From G020351775 sp039588335 (GTDB taxonomy: Bacteria > Gemmatimonadota > Gemmatimonadetes > Gemmatimonadales > GWC2-71-9): DNA of 5,611 nt. Under the pieces are notes generated by a model that worked only from the letters and a program-made list of their open reading frames with translations, had not been told where the DNA came from and ran no database searches. Shown one piece after another: positions 1-5,611 of this stretch (its first letter is position 1; each line of letters starts with the position of its first letter). The DNA is taken from the NCBI GenBank assembly GCA_039588335.1, contig JBDGZZ010000279.1, forward strand, positions 1-5,611, read 5' to 3'. The position numbers and the translations under genes are program-made.

Positions 1-322
1 CCGTCAACACGAGCCCGCTGAACGTGGCCTGACCGAATGCATCAGTCGTGGCAGTCCCTCCGCCGAGGATGGCCCCGCCGGGACCGGTCTCGACCTCCGC
101 CGTGATCTGAATACCCGCCTGGCTCACCGGATTGCTGTTCTCGTCTACGACCTGGACGACGGGCTGTTGCGTAAACGGAATCGCCACCCTGGCCGTCAGC
201 GATGGTTGTGTTGAGAGAGACAGCCTGTTCGAGCCTGCGGCTATGACATCGAACTCGGCACTGATGTCTTGTGCCAGCCCTGCAGTGGCAGCCGTGAGAG
301 AATAACCGACACCGGCGAGAGA
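1..322 (-). other. Out-of-register C-terminal continuation of the lipoprotein gene (Ig-like domains)
   Basis: Reading from 322 down to 2 in the frame shifted relative to the upstream part gives 107 codons without a stop. It begins S-L-A-G-V-G-Y-S-L-T-A-A and runs through D-I-S-A-E-F-D-V, then T-Q-Q-P-V-V-Q-V-V-D-E-N and ends near T-D-A-F-G-Q-A-T-F-S-G-L. This completes one Ig-like domain that begins upstream with F-T-T-Q-P-G-N-T-E-A-G, and starts a second (Big_1/invasin-like) one. By contrast, the original frame turns into an Arg/His/Cys-rich stretch over the same bases. This stretch was therefore coding in the ancestor, and the protein continued beyond the left edge. Confidence 0.85.
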
Positions 323-2474
323 CACCACCCACAGCCTGGACCGTGACGGTTCCCGACAGCACCGCACCCACCGCACCTGTCCCCGGGGTTATCGCCAAAC
401 TGACGGTCTGCGTGAAGCTCGTATCGGTCTGCCCGGAGGGCTCCCGGGCCGTCAGTACGACCGCGGGAGTCATGACGGTTCCCGCTTCTGTGTTGCCCGG
501 TTGCGTAGTGAACTCAATCAGGGTTGCGGGAACCGCTACGGCAAAGTCGACATCGCCGTCCGGGTTTGCACCAAAGGACACCCACGCACCGGCGGCACCA
601 CCGTCATCCACTGCACGCACTCGCCAGTGATAGCCCGTGTCGTCACCCACATTTGTCACTCTGACGAATGCTGTCGATCCGTTGGTGACAAGCGGACTCG
701 TGGCTGTCGGAAGGCCGATGAAATTATCGGTCGCCGGCCGCAGCTCCAGCTCCAGCCGGACTTGATCTCCGGGATCGGGGTCGGTCAAGTTCGCCGAGAA
801 CACCACGACGGTTTCGTCTATGGTCGAGCCAAGGAGGATCCCGGTGGTGCTGTCCCCTCGCAGTTGATTGGCTGCGGTGGGTGCACTTGGCTGTCCGGGC
901 ACCGTCACACTGAAATCTGCTTCAGTCTCCGCGTTGCCGCCGAACGCCACCCAGGTGCTTGCCGCACCGTCCTGGTCGACCGTCCTGACCTGCCAGTGAT
1001 ATGATGTGTTATCGGTGAGCCCGGTAATGTTTGCCAGTGCCTCGTTTCCAGCCGGCACCATAACGCTCGAACCCGTCGGCGCATTGGAGAAGGCTATCCC
1101 GACCGGCCGCATCTCGACCTCGAGCCTCATCAGATCCGTCGGGTCAGGGTCGCTTACGGTACCCGAGATCACGACTGTCGGCTCTTGTGTGGCTCCTCCC
1201 ACAGCGATCGGCGTCGTAGCGTCACTGCGGTACTGCCCCAACCCGGTGGGCGAAGCGGGAATCTCTTGTACAGCGACTGCGAAGTCGGGCTCCGCTTCCC
1301 CGTTTCCACCGAATGAAGCCCAAGCACTGCCACGGCCCGTCTGATCTGTGGTTCGGGCACGCCAGTGAAACCGCGTATCGTCGGCAAACCCAACGATTGT
1401 GATAAACAGTGTGTCGCCGGAAGCTCCAAGCTCCGATGAGTCGGTCGGTACACCCGCGAAAGCCAACTCGATGGGTTGGATCTCAATCTCCAGCCGCAGC
1501 GAATCTCCCAAGTCCAGATCACTCACGGCTCCCTGGAACACGAATGTGGTGTCATTCACTGTGGCGCCCAGGTCGACCGCCGTAACGCTGTCAGACAGGG
1601 CTTGGACGAGATCCACCGGTTGGCTTGGCGCTCGTGGAGGCCTGACCTCCAGGTTGAAGTCTCCCGTGGCTCCACGCTCAGCCGTCGTAGCTTCAACGAA
1701 ATAGGTGCCTGTTTCGGGAAGTAAGATGTATCTGAGGCACGGATCGCCGTCCTCACCTTGGCACGTGTCGTCCTCAATCAGTAGTGGAGCCACGTTGCCA
1801 GAGACACTGTCCAACACCAGGTAGGCATCGAAGTCGGTCGATTGCATTAGGACGGAAATCGAGTCCCCACCATTCGCATCAAACTGGAATACCTTGGCGA
1901 AGTGGTCGGATCGGTGCGGCGCCTCGCAATCACCGGCGGTCACCGAGTCGGCGACAGCCGTGTCCGGTGTGATGGCGATTATCAAGCAAGGGTGGATCAC
2001 GAACTCGATTGGCACCCTCGTCGGATCAGTGGCGCCGCTGCCACCGCTCAAGACCAGCGTGTCAAAGTGAGATCCGAGAGACAGCCTGTTGGGATCGAGC
2101 GTAAGAGTAACGGTGCTAGGTGCAGTTCCGCTGGGCGGGTCTACGGAAAGCCATGAAGCGCCCTGCGCCTGGGTGGCGATCCATGACTGCTGTCTATCTC
2201 CGGGATTGGACAGGCTTAGGCCCACCGTGCGTGGGAGAGTGCTCCCCAACGCTGAAGAGTCAGCGACTTCGCTGGCCGATACGGTGAGTGTGCCCGCCGG
2301 AGGTGGACTGATCAACTGGTCCAACTGGCAAGTCGTCAGCAGAATGGAGGTAGCCGCCAGAAGCGACACCGCCACCAAGCGGGTGATCAAGGACGATTTC
2401 AATGCACGATTGGTCCGAGCCAAACGGTTCATTTTCGGGATATGTTGCAAGATGAAACCTTGCCTAGCGGGCAT
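1..2474 (-). CDS. Multi-domain secreted lipoprotein with BACON-like, PPC-like, Fn3-like and Ig-like domains; frameshifted and partial at the left edge
   Basis: This is an extracytoplasmic, probably surface-anchored protein of unknown function made of beta-sandwich domains; I see no catalytic domain. Counting from the first ATG at 2474, the order is: signal peptide with a candidate lipidated Cys49; BACON-like domain about 60-162 (S-W-L-S-V then P-S-G-T); PPC-like domain about 163-278 (D-H-F-x-x-V-F-Q-F, D-F-D-A-Y-L, E-T-G-T-Y-F-V-E); three Fn3-like repeats about 280-648; and an Ig-like domain from 649. The frame is lost after residue 718 (about base 321). The in-register frame ends at a meaningless stop at 42, while a neighbouring frame continues the Ig-like domain and enters a second one that is open at base 2. 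Met15 (codon 2430-2432) is the better start because it directly precedes a basic signal-peptide n-region; neither start has a convincing ribosome binding site. The gene is either a pseudogene or carries a sequence error. Domain architecture is confident, biological role is not. Confidence 0.85.
311..340 (-). other. Frameshift site in the lipoprotein gene
   Basis: Upstream of this site the frame with codons starting at 326 and 323 is coding (V-Q-A-V-G-G-V). Downstream, codons starting at 322, 319 and 316 are coding (S-L-A-G-V-G-Y). The switch equals one extra base or a loss of 3n+2 bases. In related Ig-like domains the strand T-V-x-A-V-x-G-V is usually followed by A-T-F-x-x-L before the A-G-x-G-Y strand; that short segment is absent here, which favours a small deletion over a single inserted base. 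A sequencing or assembly error is the alternative. No homopolymer slippery run is visible. Confidence 0.75.
531..1637 (-). repeat. Three tandem Fn3-like protein repeats of 122-124 residues
   Basis: Three consecutive units, at about residues 280-402, 403-524 and 525-648, share the same landmarks. These are a strand ending in V-x-x-S/T-D-x-D, then a Leu/Met-Arg-Leu-Glu-hydrophobic-Glu strand followed by a Pro (I-Q-P, M-R-P, L-R-P), a P-T-x-S-S/P turn, D-D/N-T-x-Y/F-H-W-x-x-R-x-x-D, then W-x-x-F-G-x-N and D-F-x-V-x-V at the end. In DNA terms the units lie at about 1269-1637, 903-1268 and 531-902. The repeats are similar in protein but visibly diverged in DNA, so they are old duplications and not recent copies. 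They probably form a rigid rod projecting the protein outward. Confidence 0.75.
1641..1988 (-). other. PPC-like (bacterial pre-peptidase C-terminal) beta domain
   Basis: Residues about 163-278 contain D-H-F-A-K-V-F-Q-F, G-D-S-I-S-V, D-F-D-A-Y-L-V-L-D, a run of acidic residues (E-D-D-T-C-Q-G-E-D-G-D) and E-T-G-T-Y-F-V-E-A. This order of strands and the D-x-D-x-Y-L and G-T-Y-x-V motifs are typical of PPC domains of secreted proteins. Four Cys (163, 183, 238, 246) could form two disulfides in an extracytoplasmic protein. The acidic loop could bind calcium; that is inference. Confidence 0.55.
1989..2297 (-). other. BACON-like N-terminal beta-sandwich domain
   Basis: Residues about 60-162 open with G-T-L-T-V-S-A-S and contain L-S-L-S-N-P-G, S-W-L-S-V-D-P-P-S-G-T and a final strand ending in V-P-I-E-F-V-I. 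The S-W-L-S-V...P-S-G-T pattern is the usual signature of BACON and related all-beta modules, which in other proteins are thought to bind carbohydrate or act as spacers. The assignment is by motif memory only. Confidence 0.55.
2328..2432 (-). other. Signal peptide with candidate lipobox
   Basis: Starting from Met15, the peptide has a basic n-region (several Arg and one Lys in the first 18 residues), a hydrophobic core (L-V-A-V-S-L-L-A-A) and the sequence L-L-T-T-C, with Cys encoded at 2328-2330. Leu at -3 and Cys at +1 fit a type II signal peptidase site. Thr at -1 is less usual than Gly, Ala or Ser, so lipidation is likely but not certain. If it is not lipidated, the protein would still be exported. 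Gln at +2 and the Pro-rich linker that follows suit an anchored surface protein. Confidence 0.6.
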
Positions 2475-2533
2475 CCTGGGAGTGATAGGCCCACACGTTT
2501 GTTCCGAGCCCGGTCCGTCAGGAAACCCCCGCT

Positions 2534-2562
2534 ATTATGTATGCACTAACGAGACTTGGTAA
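2534..2562 (-). promoter_or_regulatory. Candidate sigma-70-type promoter for the lipoprotein gene
   Basis: On the minus strand, TTACCA (2557-2562, four of six matches to TTGACA) is separated by 17 bases from CATAAT (2534-2539, five of six matches to TATAAT). Transcription would start near 2526-2528, giving an untranslated leader of about 50 bases to the first ATG or about 95 to the preferred start. Spacing and location fit, but the call rests on consensus matching only. Confidence 0.4.
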
Positions 2563-2706
2563 GCGGCACTTACTGTGCCAATTGGGAGTACAAGATCTGA
2601 CCGGAGCGACGCCGTTTTCTGGCCTTTAGCGGGTCGAAATCTCGAAGAGTGTGGCGATCAGGCAACATACATGTTCCAGGCGTGCCGGGGAGTGTCCTCG
2701 TGAAGC

Positions 2707-2728
2707 CAAGAGAGGGCTTGGTCTCTTG
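2707..2728. promoter_or_regulatory. Inverted repeat CAAGAGA-N8-TCTCTTG upstream of the AI-2E family gene
   Basis: Two perfect 7-base arms (2707-2713 and 2722-2728) flank an 8-base spacer, 85 bases before the ATG at 2814. The right arm overlaps TTGACT (2726-2731), a possible plus-strand -35 element, although the -10 at the matching distance is poor. It could be an operator or a leader hairpin. No T-tract follows, so it is not a typical terminator. Confidence 0.3.
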
Positions 2729-2813
2729 ACTCCAGCCACACGACCCGCTGAATTGGGAGGAGCGTTCGCGGCGCGCGACCGCGCGTTTCATGAAGACCGT
2801 TAGGAGAGTGTAG

Positions 2814-3857
2814 ATGCCAACGTTACAGGCGGAACAATCACGCCTGGTTGCCATTTCTCTGGTGGTAATGGCTGCGATCGCACTCGCTGCTGCGCTCGCC
2901 GCGACTCGCACCGTCATGGTGCCGTTCGTACTGGCCATTTTCATTTCGTATCTGGTCCTGCCGCTGATCGAGTTGCTGCAAAACAAGTTGAGGTTCCCTA
3001 GACCGCTAGCGGTCGTCGTTGCCCTGCTCGCGGCTCTTGGCCTTCTCACTCTGATGGGCCTTCTGATAACTCGATCGACCCGAGAGTTGCTCGGGTCGGT
3101 AGACATATACAGGGACAGACTCGCGGGCACCGCTGAAACCGCGCTTTCGGTGCTGGACTTCTTCGGGGTTGACCTGGGCCAGCAACCGCTGCTCGAGGGA
3201 ATCCGCCAGCTACCGATGTTGAGTGTGGTACGCAGCACGGCCGGAACCGTCGTCGATGTAGTCAAAACCGGGGTGCTCGTGTTGATCTTCGTGATCTACC
3301 TGGTGGTGGGACGGAGACCAGAACAGAAGGTGAACGGTGTATACGCCGAGATCAACGACAAGATTCAGCGTTACATAGTAGCCAAGTTCGCCATATCGGC
3401 CACAACCGGACTCCTCGTGGGTTTTGTGCTCTCGCTGTTTGGACTGGATTTAGCACTGATGTTCGGGGTGATGGCCTTCCTATTGAATTTCATTCCTTCA
3501 ATCGGGTCGATCATCGCGACGCTACTGCCAATACCGATAGCGATCATTCAGTTCGAGAGCACCTGGCCCATCGTCGGAGTGATAGCAATTCCGGGTGTCA
3601 TACAGATGGTCATTGGCAACGGAATCGAGCCACTCGTACTGGGGCACAGATTGGACCTGCATCCTGTCACGATCCTGTTGGCCCTGATATTCTGGGGCTT
3701 GCTTTGGGGAATCGTAGGGATGTTCTTAGCGGTGCCGATAACGGCCGTGATTCAGATCGTTCTATTGCGAATCGAGACCACTCGGCCCTTTGCCGAGCTA
3801 TTGGCCGGTCGATTACCTCGTCTGCAAAATGGCTCAGCGCGGCAGGAGGCGACCTAG
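2814..3857 (+). CDS. AI-2E family (PerM/YdiK-type) membrane transporter
   Basis: This is a polytopic inner-membrane protein of the AI-2E transporter superfamily (Pfam AI-2E_transport). Members have been linked to export of autoinducer-2 or to Na+/H+ antiport, and for most, as here, the substrate is unknown. The 347 residues match the usual size of about 340-380. Hydrophobic segments lie at about 12-30, 33-55, 65-87, 151-166, 191-209, 211-245, 252-268, 284-300 and 302-319, with a soluble loop at about 88-150. Hallmark motifs are F-L-L-N-F-I-P-S-I-G-S-I at 222-233, G-N-G-I-E-P-L-V-L-G at 268-277 followed by L-H-P-V at 282-285, and the G-I-V-G-M-F-L-A-V-P stretch at 299-308. The start is supported by AGGAG at 2802-2806, seven bases before the ATG. 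The gene stands alone and converges on the RuBisCO-like gene. The gene is intact; specific substrate not predictable. Confidence 0.95.
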   Translation: MPTLQAEQSRLVAISLVVMAAIALAAALAATRTVMVPFVLAIFISYLVLPLIELLQNKLRFPRPLAVVVALLAALGLLTLMGLLITRSTRELLGSVDIYRDRLAGTAETALSVLDFFGVDLGQQPLLEGIRQLPMLSVVRSTAGTVVDVVKTGVLVLIFVIYLVVGRRPEQKVNGVYAEINDKIQRYIVAKFAISATTGLLVGFVLSLFGLDLALMFGVMAFLLNFIPSIGSIIATLLPIPIAIIQFESTWPIVGVIAIPGVIQMVIGNGIEPLVLGHRLDLHPVTILLALIFWGLLWGIVGMFLAVPITAVIQIVLLRIETTRPFAELLAGRLPRLQNGSARQEAT

Positions 3858-3864
3858 CCTTCCC

Positions 3865-3878
3865 GTCAAAGGTTTGAC
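3865..3878. terminator. Short dyad at the convergent gene junction
   Basis: GTCAAAGGTTTGAC is a perfect 14-base inverted repeat covering the stop codon of the minus-strand RuBisCO-like gene and lying eight bases past the stop of the plus-strand gene. A symmetric hairpin here could serve both converging transcripts. The stem is short, AT-containing, and has no following T-run on either strand, so intrinsic termination is doubtful. Confidence 0.2.
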
Positions 3879-5008
3879 CGTAGCGCCCCCATCAGCTGTT
3901 TGGTGGCCTGTACCAGGTCAGGTTTAGTGTATAGGCTGCCACCAATGAGGAACATCGTGTCGGTGCCGTAGCGCTCTATCCAGTGCGGCACCAGATCTGT
4001 GTCGATGCCGCCCGCCGGAACCGGACAGGAAGGCAAGATGGATCCCATGCGGCTGCGGAGGCGTTGGTTGATCGCTTCACAGTCGGCTTCGGTGAGAGCA
4101 AAGCGTCCACCCACGTTGGGATAGATCACCCCGTCACTTCCCACCACTCTGAACAATTGCCCCAGCAGAACCTCCGGCGACACTCCATGATGAGGATGAA
4201 AGAACGCGCCCGCGAGCGATGGATGTGACAGAATCGCGAGACCACTGTTGGAGGCGATCCAGCGAACCGTGTCCAGTCCCAACACTAGCGGGCTGACCAG
4301 AATCCCCTCGCAACCCGCGGTGCGCACTAGCTCCAGATCCTCCGCCAATGCCGGTCCGCTCGACACGACGTTGGGAAAGTAGAGGCTGCTGCCCCCGGTT
4401 TCTTCGTTCGCTTTTCTCACAGCTTCGACACAGCGGAACACTCTTTCCTCGAACCTGGCGGTGTGCTGGTTCACCAGGCCGTGATCGTCCTTGATGATGT
4501 CGCATCCGCCCAGGGCAAGTCGGTGGCACAATTCCGCCAGTTTTCCAGCCGACAGCCCCATCGGCTTGAGAGCCGCGCACAATAGAGGTCTGTGCTCCTC
4601 CACAGAACCAAGGCGCCGGAGGCCGGCGATCCCGTGGCGAGGGCCTGGAAAAAACTGTAGTAAGGAATCGGGTAGCTCGACTCCGGTCACGAGCACACCG
4701 GCCTTGAGCGAGATATTCCCAAACAGCAAGTTGAACAACTGCGAAGCCCCGGTGCCAACTGCCGTCACAGGATAGGAAATCGCCGTGCTCCAAACCTCGC
4801 CGTCGTCGTGTTCCAGAGATTCAACACGACCCACCATGAGGGCCTCGATGTCAGGTGACACCGCTTCTGGCGGGAGCTCTACGGTTTGCTCGAGAGCTAT
4901 GTCGCACGCCTTGGCCTCTGGATCCTCTCCGTCACATGTGAGCCGGTATTCTACGAGGATTCGCTCCTCGTTCTGTCGGCTGGAACCGGGATCTGGTGGT
5001 TGACTCAT
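3866..5008 (-). CDS. RuBisCO-like protein (form IV, not a CO2-fixing carboxylase)
   Basis: This 380-residue protein has the RuBisCO large-subunit fold: an N-terminal domain to about 135 and a TIM-barrel domain after it. Compared with spinach RuBisCO it keeps Asn123 (N98, in F-G-N), Lys175 (K148, in L-K-P-M-G-L-S), the carbamylated Lys201 (K173), Asp203 (D175), His294 (H262) and the phosphate-binding Gly403-Gly404 (G356-G357). It lacks Lys177 (Met150, in a loop one residue shorter), Glu204 (His176, so the motif is K-D-D-H), Arg295 (Pro263), His327 (no His in V-I-Y-P-N) and Ser379 (Ala332), and loop-6 Lys334 is Arg302. Such changes exclude normal carboxylation and place it among RuBisCO-like proteins, which act on enolisable sugar-phosphate-type substrates (for example MtnW enolase in methionine salvage and the Oia enzymes of apionate breakdown). 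K-D-D-H-G resembles, from memory, the group containing the Oia enzymes; the substrate is not predictable. No good ribosome binding site precedes the ATG, but the next Met is residue 58, inside the fold. No small subunit, phosphoribulokinase or pathway partner is in view. Confidence 0.93.
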   Translation of the reverse strand: MSQPPDPGSSRQNEERILVEYRLTCDGEDPEAKACDIALEQTVELPPEAVSPDIEALMVGRVESLEHDDGEVWSTAISYPVTAVGTGASQLFNLLFGNISLKAGVLVTGVELPDSLLQFFPGPRHGIAGLRRLGSVEEHRPLLCAALKPMGLSAGKLAELCHRLALGGCDIIKDDHGLVNQHTARFEERVFRCVEAVRKANEETGGSSLYFPNVVSSGPALAEDLELVRTAGCEGILVSPLVLGLDTVRWIASNSGLAILSHPSLAGAFFHPHHGVSPEVLLGQLFRVVGSDGVIYPNVGGRFALTEADCEAINQRLRSRMGSILPSCPVPAGGIDTDLVPHWIERYGTDTMFLIGGSLYTKPDLVQATKQLMGALRSNL

Positions 5009-5106
5009 ACCGATACGGGTGTCAGAGTCGATGTTGTTGCAGGCGCCAGCAGCATCCTTCAGCCACTTGCCCTGAGTGGGTATGTTTATGTAGGGAGCAT
5101 CAATAA
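5009..5106. promoter_or_regulatory. Divergent spacer between the RuBisCO-like gene and the acidic-protein gene
   Basis: These 98 bases must hold the 5' signals of both outward-facing genes. The AT-rich stretch around 5079-5106 is the likeliest promoter zone, but I see no strong -35/-10 pair on either strand. An imperfect palindrome at 5035-5054, centred on GGCGCC (5042-5047) with TGC/GCA arms, lies 27-46 bases before the RuBisCO-like start and could be an operator. AGGGAG at 5092-5097 is the ribosome binding site for the plus-strand gene. Confidence 0.35.
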
Positions 5107-5611
5107 ATGGAACCTTGGTCGCCTGAAGAAGATAACGAAATCGACGGACCGGACGGTAACGGCGGGCACTCTACCCCGGTCGCCTTTGTGTCGACGCAGC
5201 AGTCGATCCAACTGCGAGTTGACGAGGTAAACGACGACCGCACGCCCGACGGAATGGTCTGCATGGGTACCTATTTCAGGAAGCGGCTCATAGCGCGGAG
5301 CATTGTCCCGCCCGAGGCCCTCTCGGAGCTAGAAACCCAGGACGTCTTCTCCGCACCCGTTCGATTAGGACTAGCCGCTGTGGAGGAGGATCCCGGACTG
5401 CAGTGCCGACTCTACGCCCTTCTGCCTGCTTCGCAGTTCCAGGAAGAAGAGGAATCCCGGGAACCGTGGATGGCCAGTGTTCCTCAGTTCGAGGACAGTT
5501 ACCGCGACGGCAGCGAAGGAGAAGAGGACGAGGACATTGTACCGCTGCTGCTGGGCCATATCGTGCGATTCAGCCGTGACCGGCGCCACCCCGAGGACCT
5601 CGCCGCCGAGG
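5107..5611 (+). CDS. Acidic hypothetical protein, 5' part only (open at the right edge)
   Basis: The frame opens at ATG 5107, immediately after an in-frame TAA (5104-5106), and is open for 168 codons to the window end. AGGGAG at 5092-5097, nine bases upstream, supports this start. I do not recognise a named family. The N-terminal 25 or so residues are acidic and Gly/Pro-rich, hence probably disordered. A more ordered part follows (S-I-Q-L-R-V-D-E, M-G-T-Y-F-R-K-R, P-V-R-L-G-L-A-A-V-E-E-D-P-G, C-R-L-Y-A-L-L-P). Two acidic stretches come next (E-E-E-E at 113-116, and E-G-E-E-D-E-D at 137-143), then L-L-L-G-H-I-V-R-F-S-R-D-R-R-H-P-E-D-L. There is no signal peptide or membrane segment, so it is probably cytoplasmic. 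Codon use looks normal for a GC-rich genome (mostly G/C third positions), supporting real coding. Confidence 0.75.
   Translation, partial: MEPWSPEEDNEIDGPDGNGGHSTPVAFVSTQQSIQLRVDEVNDDRTPDGMVCMGTYFRKRLIARSIVPPEALSELETQDVFSAPVRLGLAAVEEDPGLQCRLYALLPASQFQEEEESREPWMASVPQFEDSYRDGSEGEEDEDIVPLLLGHIVRFSRDRRHPEDLAAE

Larger units (their letters stand above)
2475..2813. other. Divergent intergenic region between lipoprotein gene and AI-2E family gene
   Basis: These 339 bases separate two genes pointing away from each other. I found no tRNA-like cloverleaf, no convincing gene and no mobile-element end. A 30-codon plus-strand frame from 2537 has no ribosome binding site or recognisable content. The region holds the candidate minus-strand promoter, an inverted repeat at 2707-2728, a short GC hairpin around 2770-2785 (CGCGC, GACC, GCGCG) and the plus-strand ribosome binding site AGGAG at 2802-2806. 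Confidence 0.7.

Noticed and set aside
42..320. Arg/His/Cys-rich C-terminal tail of the lipoprotein frame as a real domain
   Set aside because: The neighbouring frame gives a textbook Ig-like domain over the same bases, so this tail is an off-frame reading after the frame break.
311..340. Programmed ribosomal frameshift
   Set aside because: No slippery heptamer or homopolymer is visible, and a segment of the domain appears to be missing, which fits an indel better.
501..1004. 167-codon plus-strand open frame opposite the Fn3-like repeats
   Set aside because: It mirrors the repeat-encoding strand, lacks recognisable domains and has no ribosome binding site; the minus-strand reading is clearly the real one.
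2537..2629. 30-codon plus-strand frame in the divergent intergenic region
   Set aside because: No ribosome binding site, no recognisable content, and it overlaps the candidate minus-strand promoter.
2620..2660. tRNA-like T-arm (GGGTCGAAATCTC)
   Set aside because: The loop sequence is wrong for a T-arm and no acceptor, D or anticodon arms can be formed around it.
2570..3265. 231-codon minus-strand open frame antisense to the AI-2E family gene
   Set aside because: The product is rich in Ser, Thr, Arg and Ala without domain motifs, it overlaps the strongly supported membrane-protein gene, and it has no credible start signal.
4134..4793. 219-codon minus-strand open frame within the RuBisCO-like gene
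   Set aside because: It is the same strand in another frame of a gene with clear family motifs, and its composition (Arg, Gly, Ser-rich) is that of an off-frame reading in GC-rich DNA.
3866..5008. True RuBisCO large subunit (CO2 fixation)
   Set aside because: Key residues equivalent to Lys177, Glu204, Arg295, His327, Lys334 and Ser379 are replaced, and no small-subunit or phosphoribulokinase gene is nearby.

Overview
The window carries four protein-coding genes on alternating strands (-, +, -, +), so no two of them form a co-directional operon. It looks like ordinary bacterial chromosome of moderately high GC. The first gene encodes a lipoprotein-like signal peptide followed by a BACON-like domain, a PPC-like domain, three Fn3-like domains and Ig-like domains. 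This multi-domain style, with D-x-D-P-G-D and Y-H-W-x-x-R signatures, is one I associate with Gemmatimonadota and related Gram-negative environmental lineages. That taxonomic guess is an impression from protein style and was not tested.

Layout. Positions 1-2474 (minus) hold a large secreted, probably lipid-anchored, multi-domain protein that runs off the left edge. Its reading frame is broken near 320-335, but the missing C-terminal part is clearly readable in another frame down to base 2. Positions 2475-2813 are a divergent intergenic region with a plausible minus-strand promoter and a dyad upstream of the next gene. Positions 2814-3857 (plus) encode an AI-2E/PerM-family polytopic membrane protein. 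An 8-base convergent junction follows. Positions 3866-5008 (minus) encode a RuBisCO-like protein (form IV) that lacks several residues needed for CO2 fixation. Positions 5009-5106 are a short divergent spacer with an operator-like dyad. From 5107 to the right edge (plus) lies the 5' part of an acidic protein that I do not recognise; it is open to the window end.

The four genes do not obviously act together. The most interesting items are the RuBisCO-like protein, whose metal-site motif reads K-D-D-H instead of K-D-D-E and which has no recognisable partner gene nearby, and the frame break in the surface lipoprotein gene. I see no CRISPR array, mobile element, tRNA, rRNA or phage gene, and nothing I can defend as a wholly new system.
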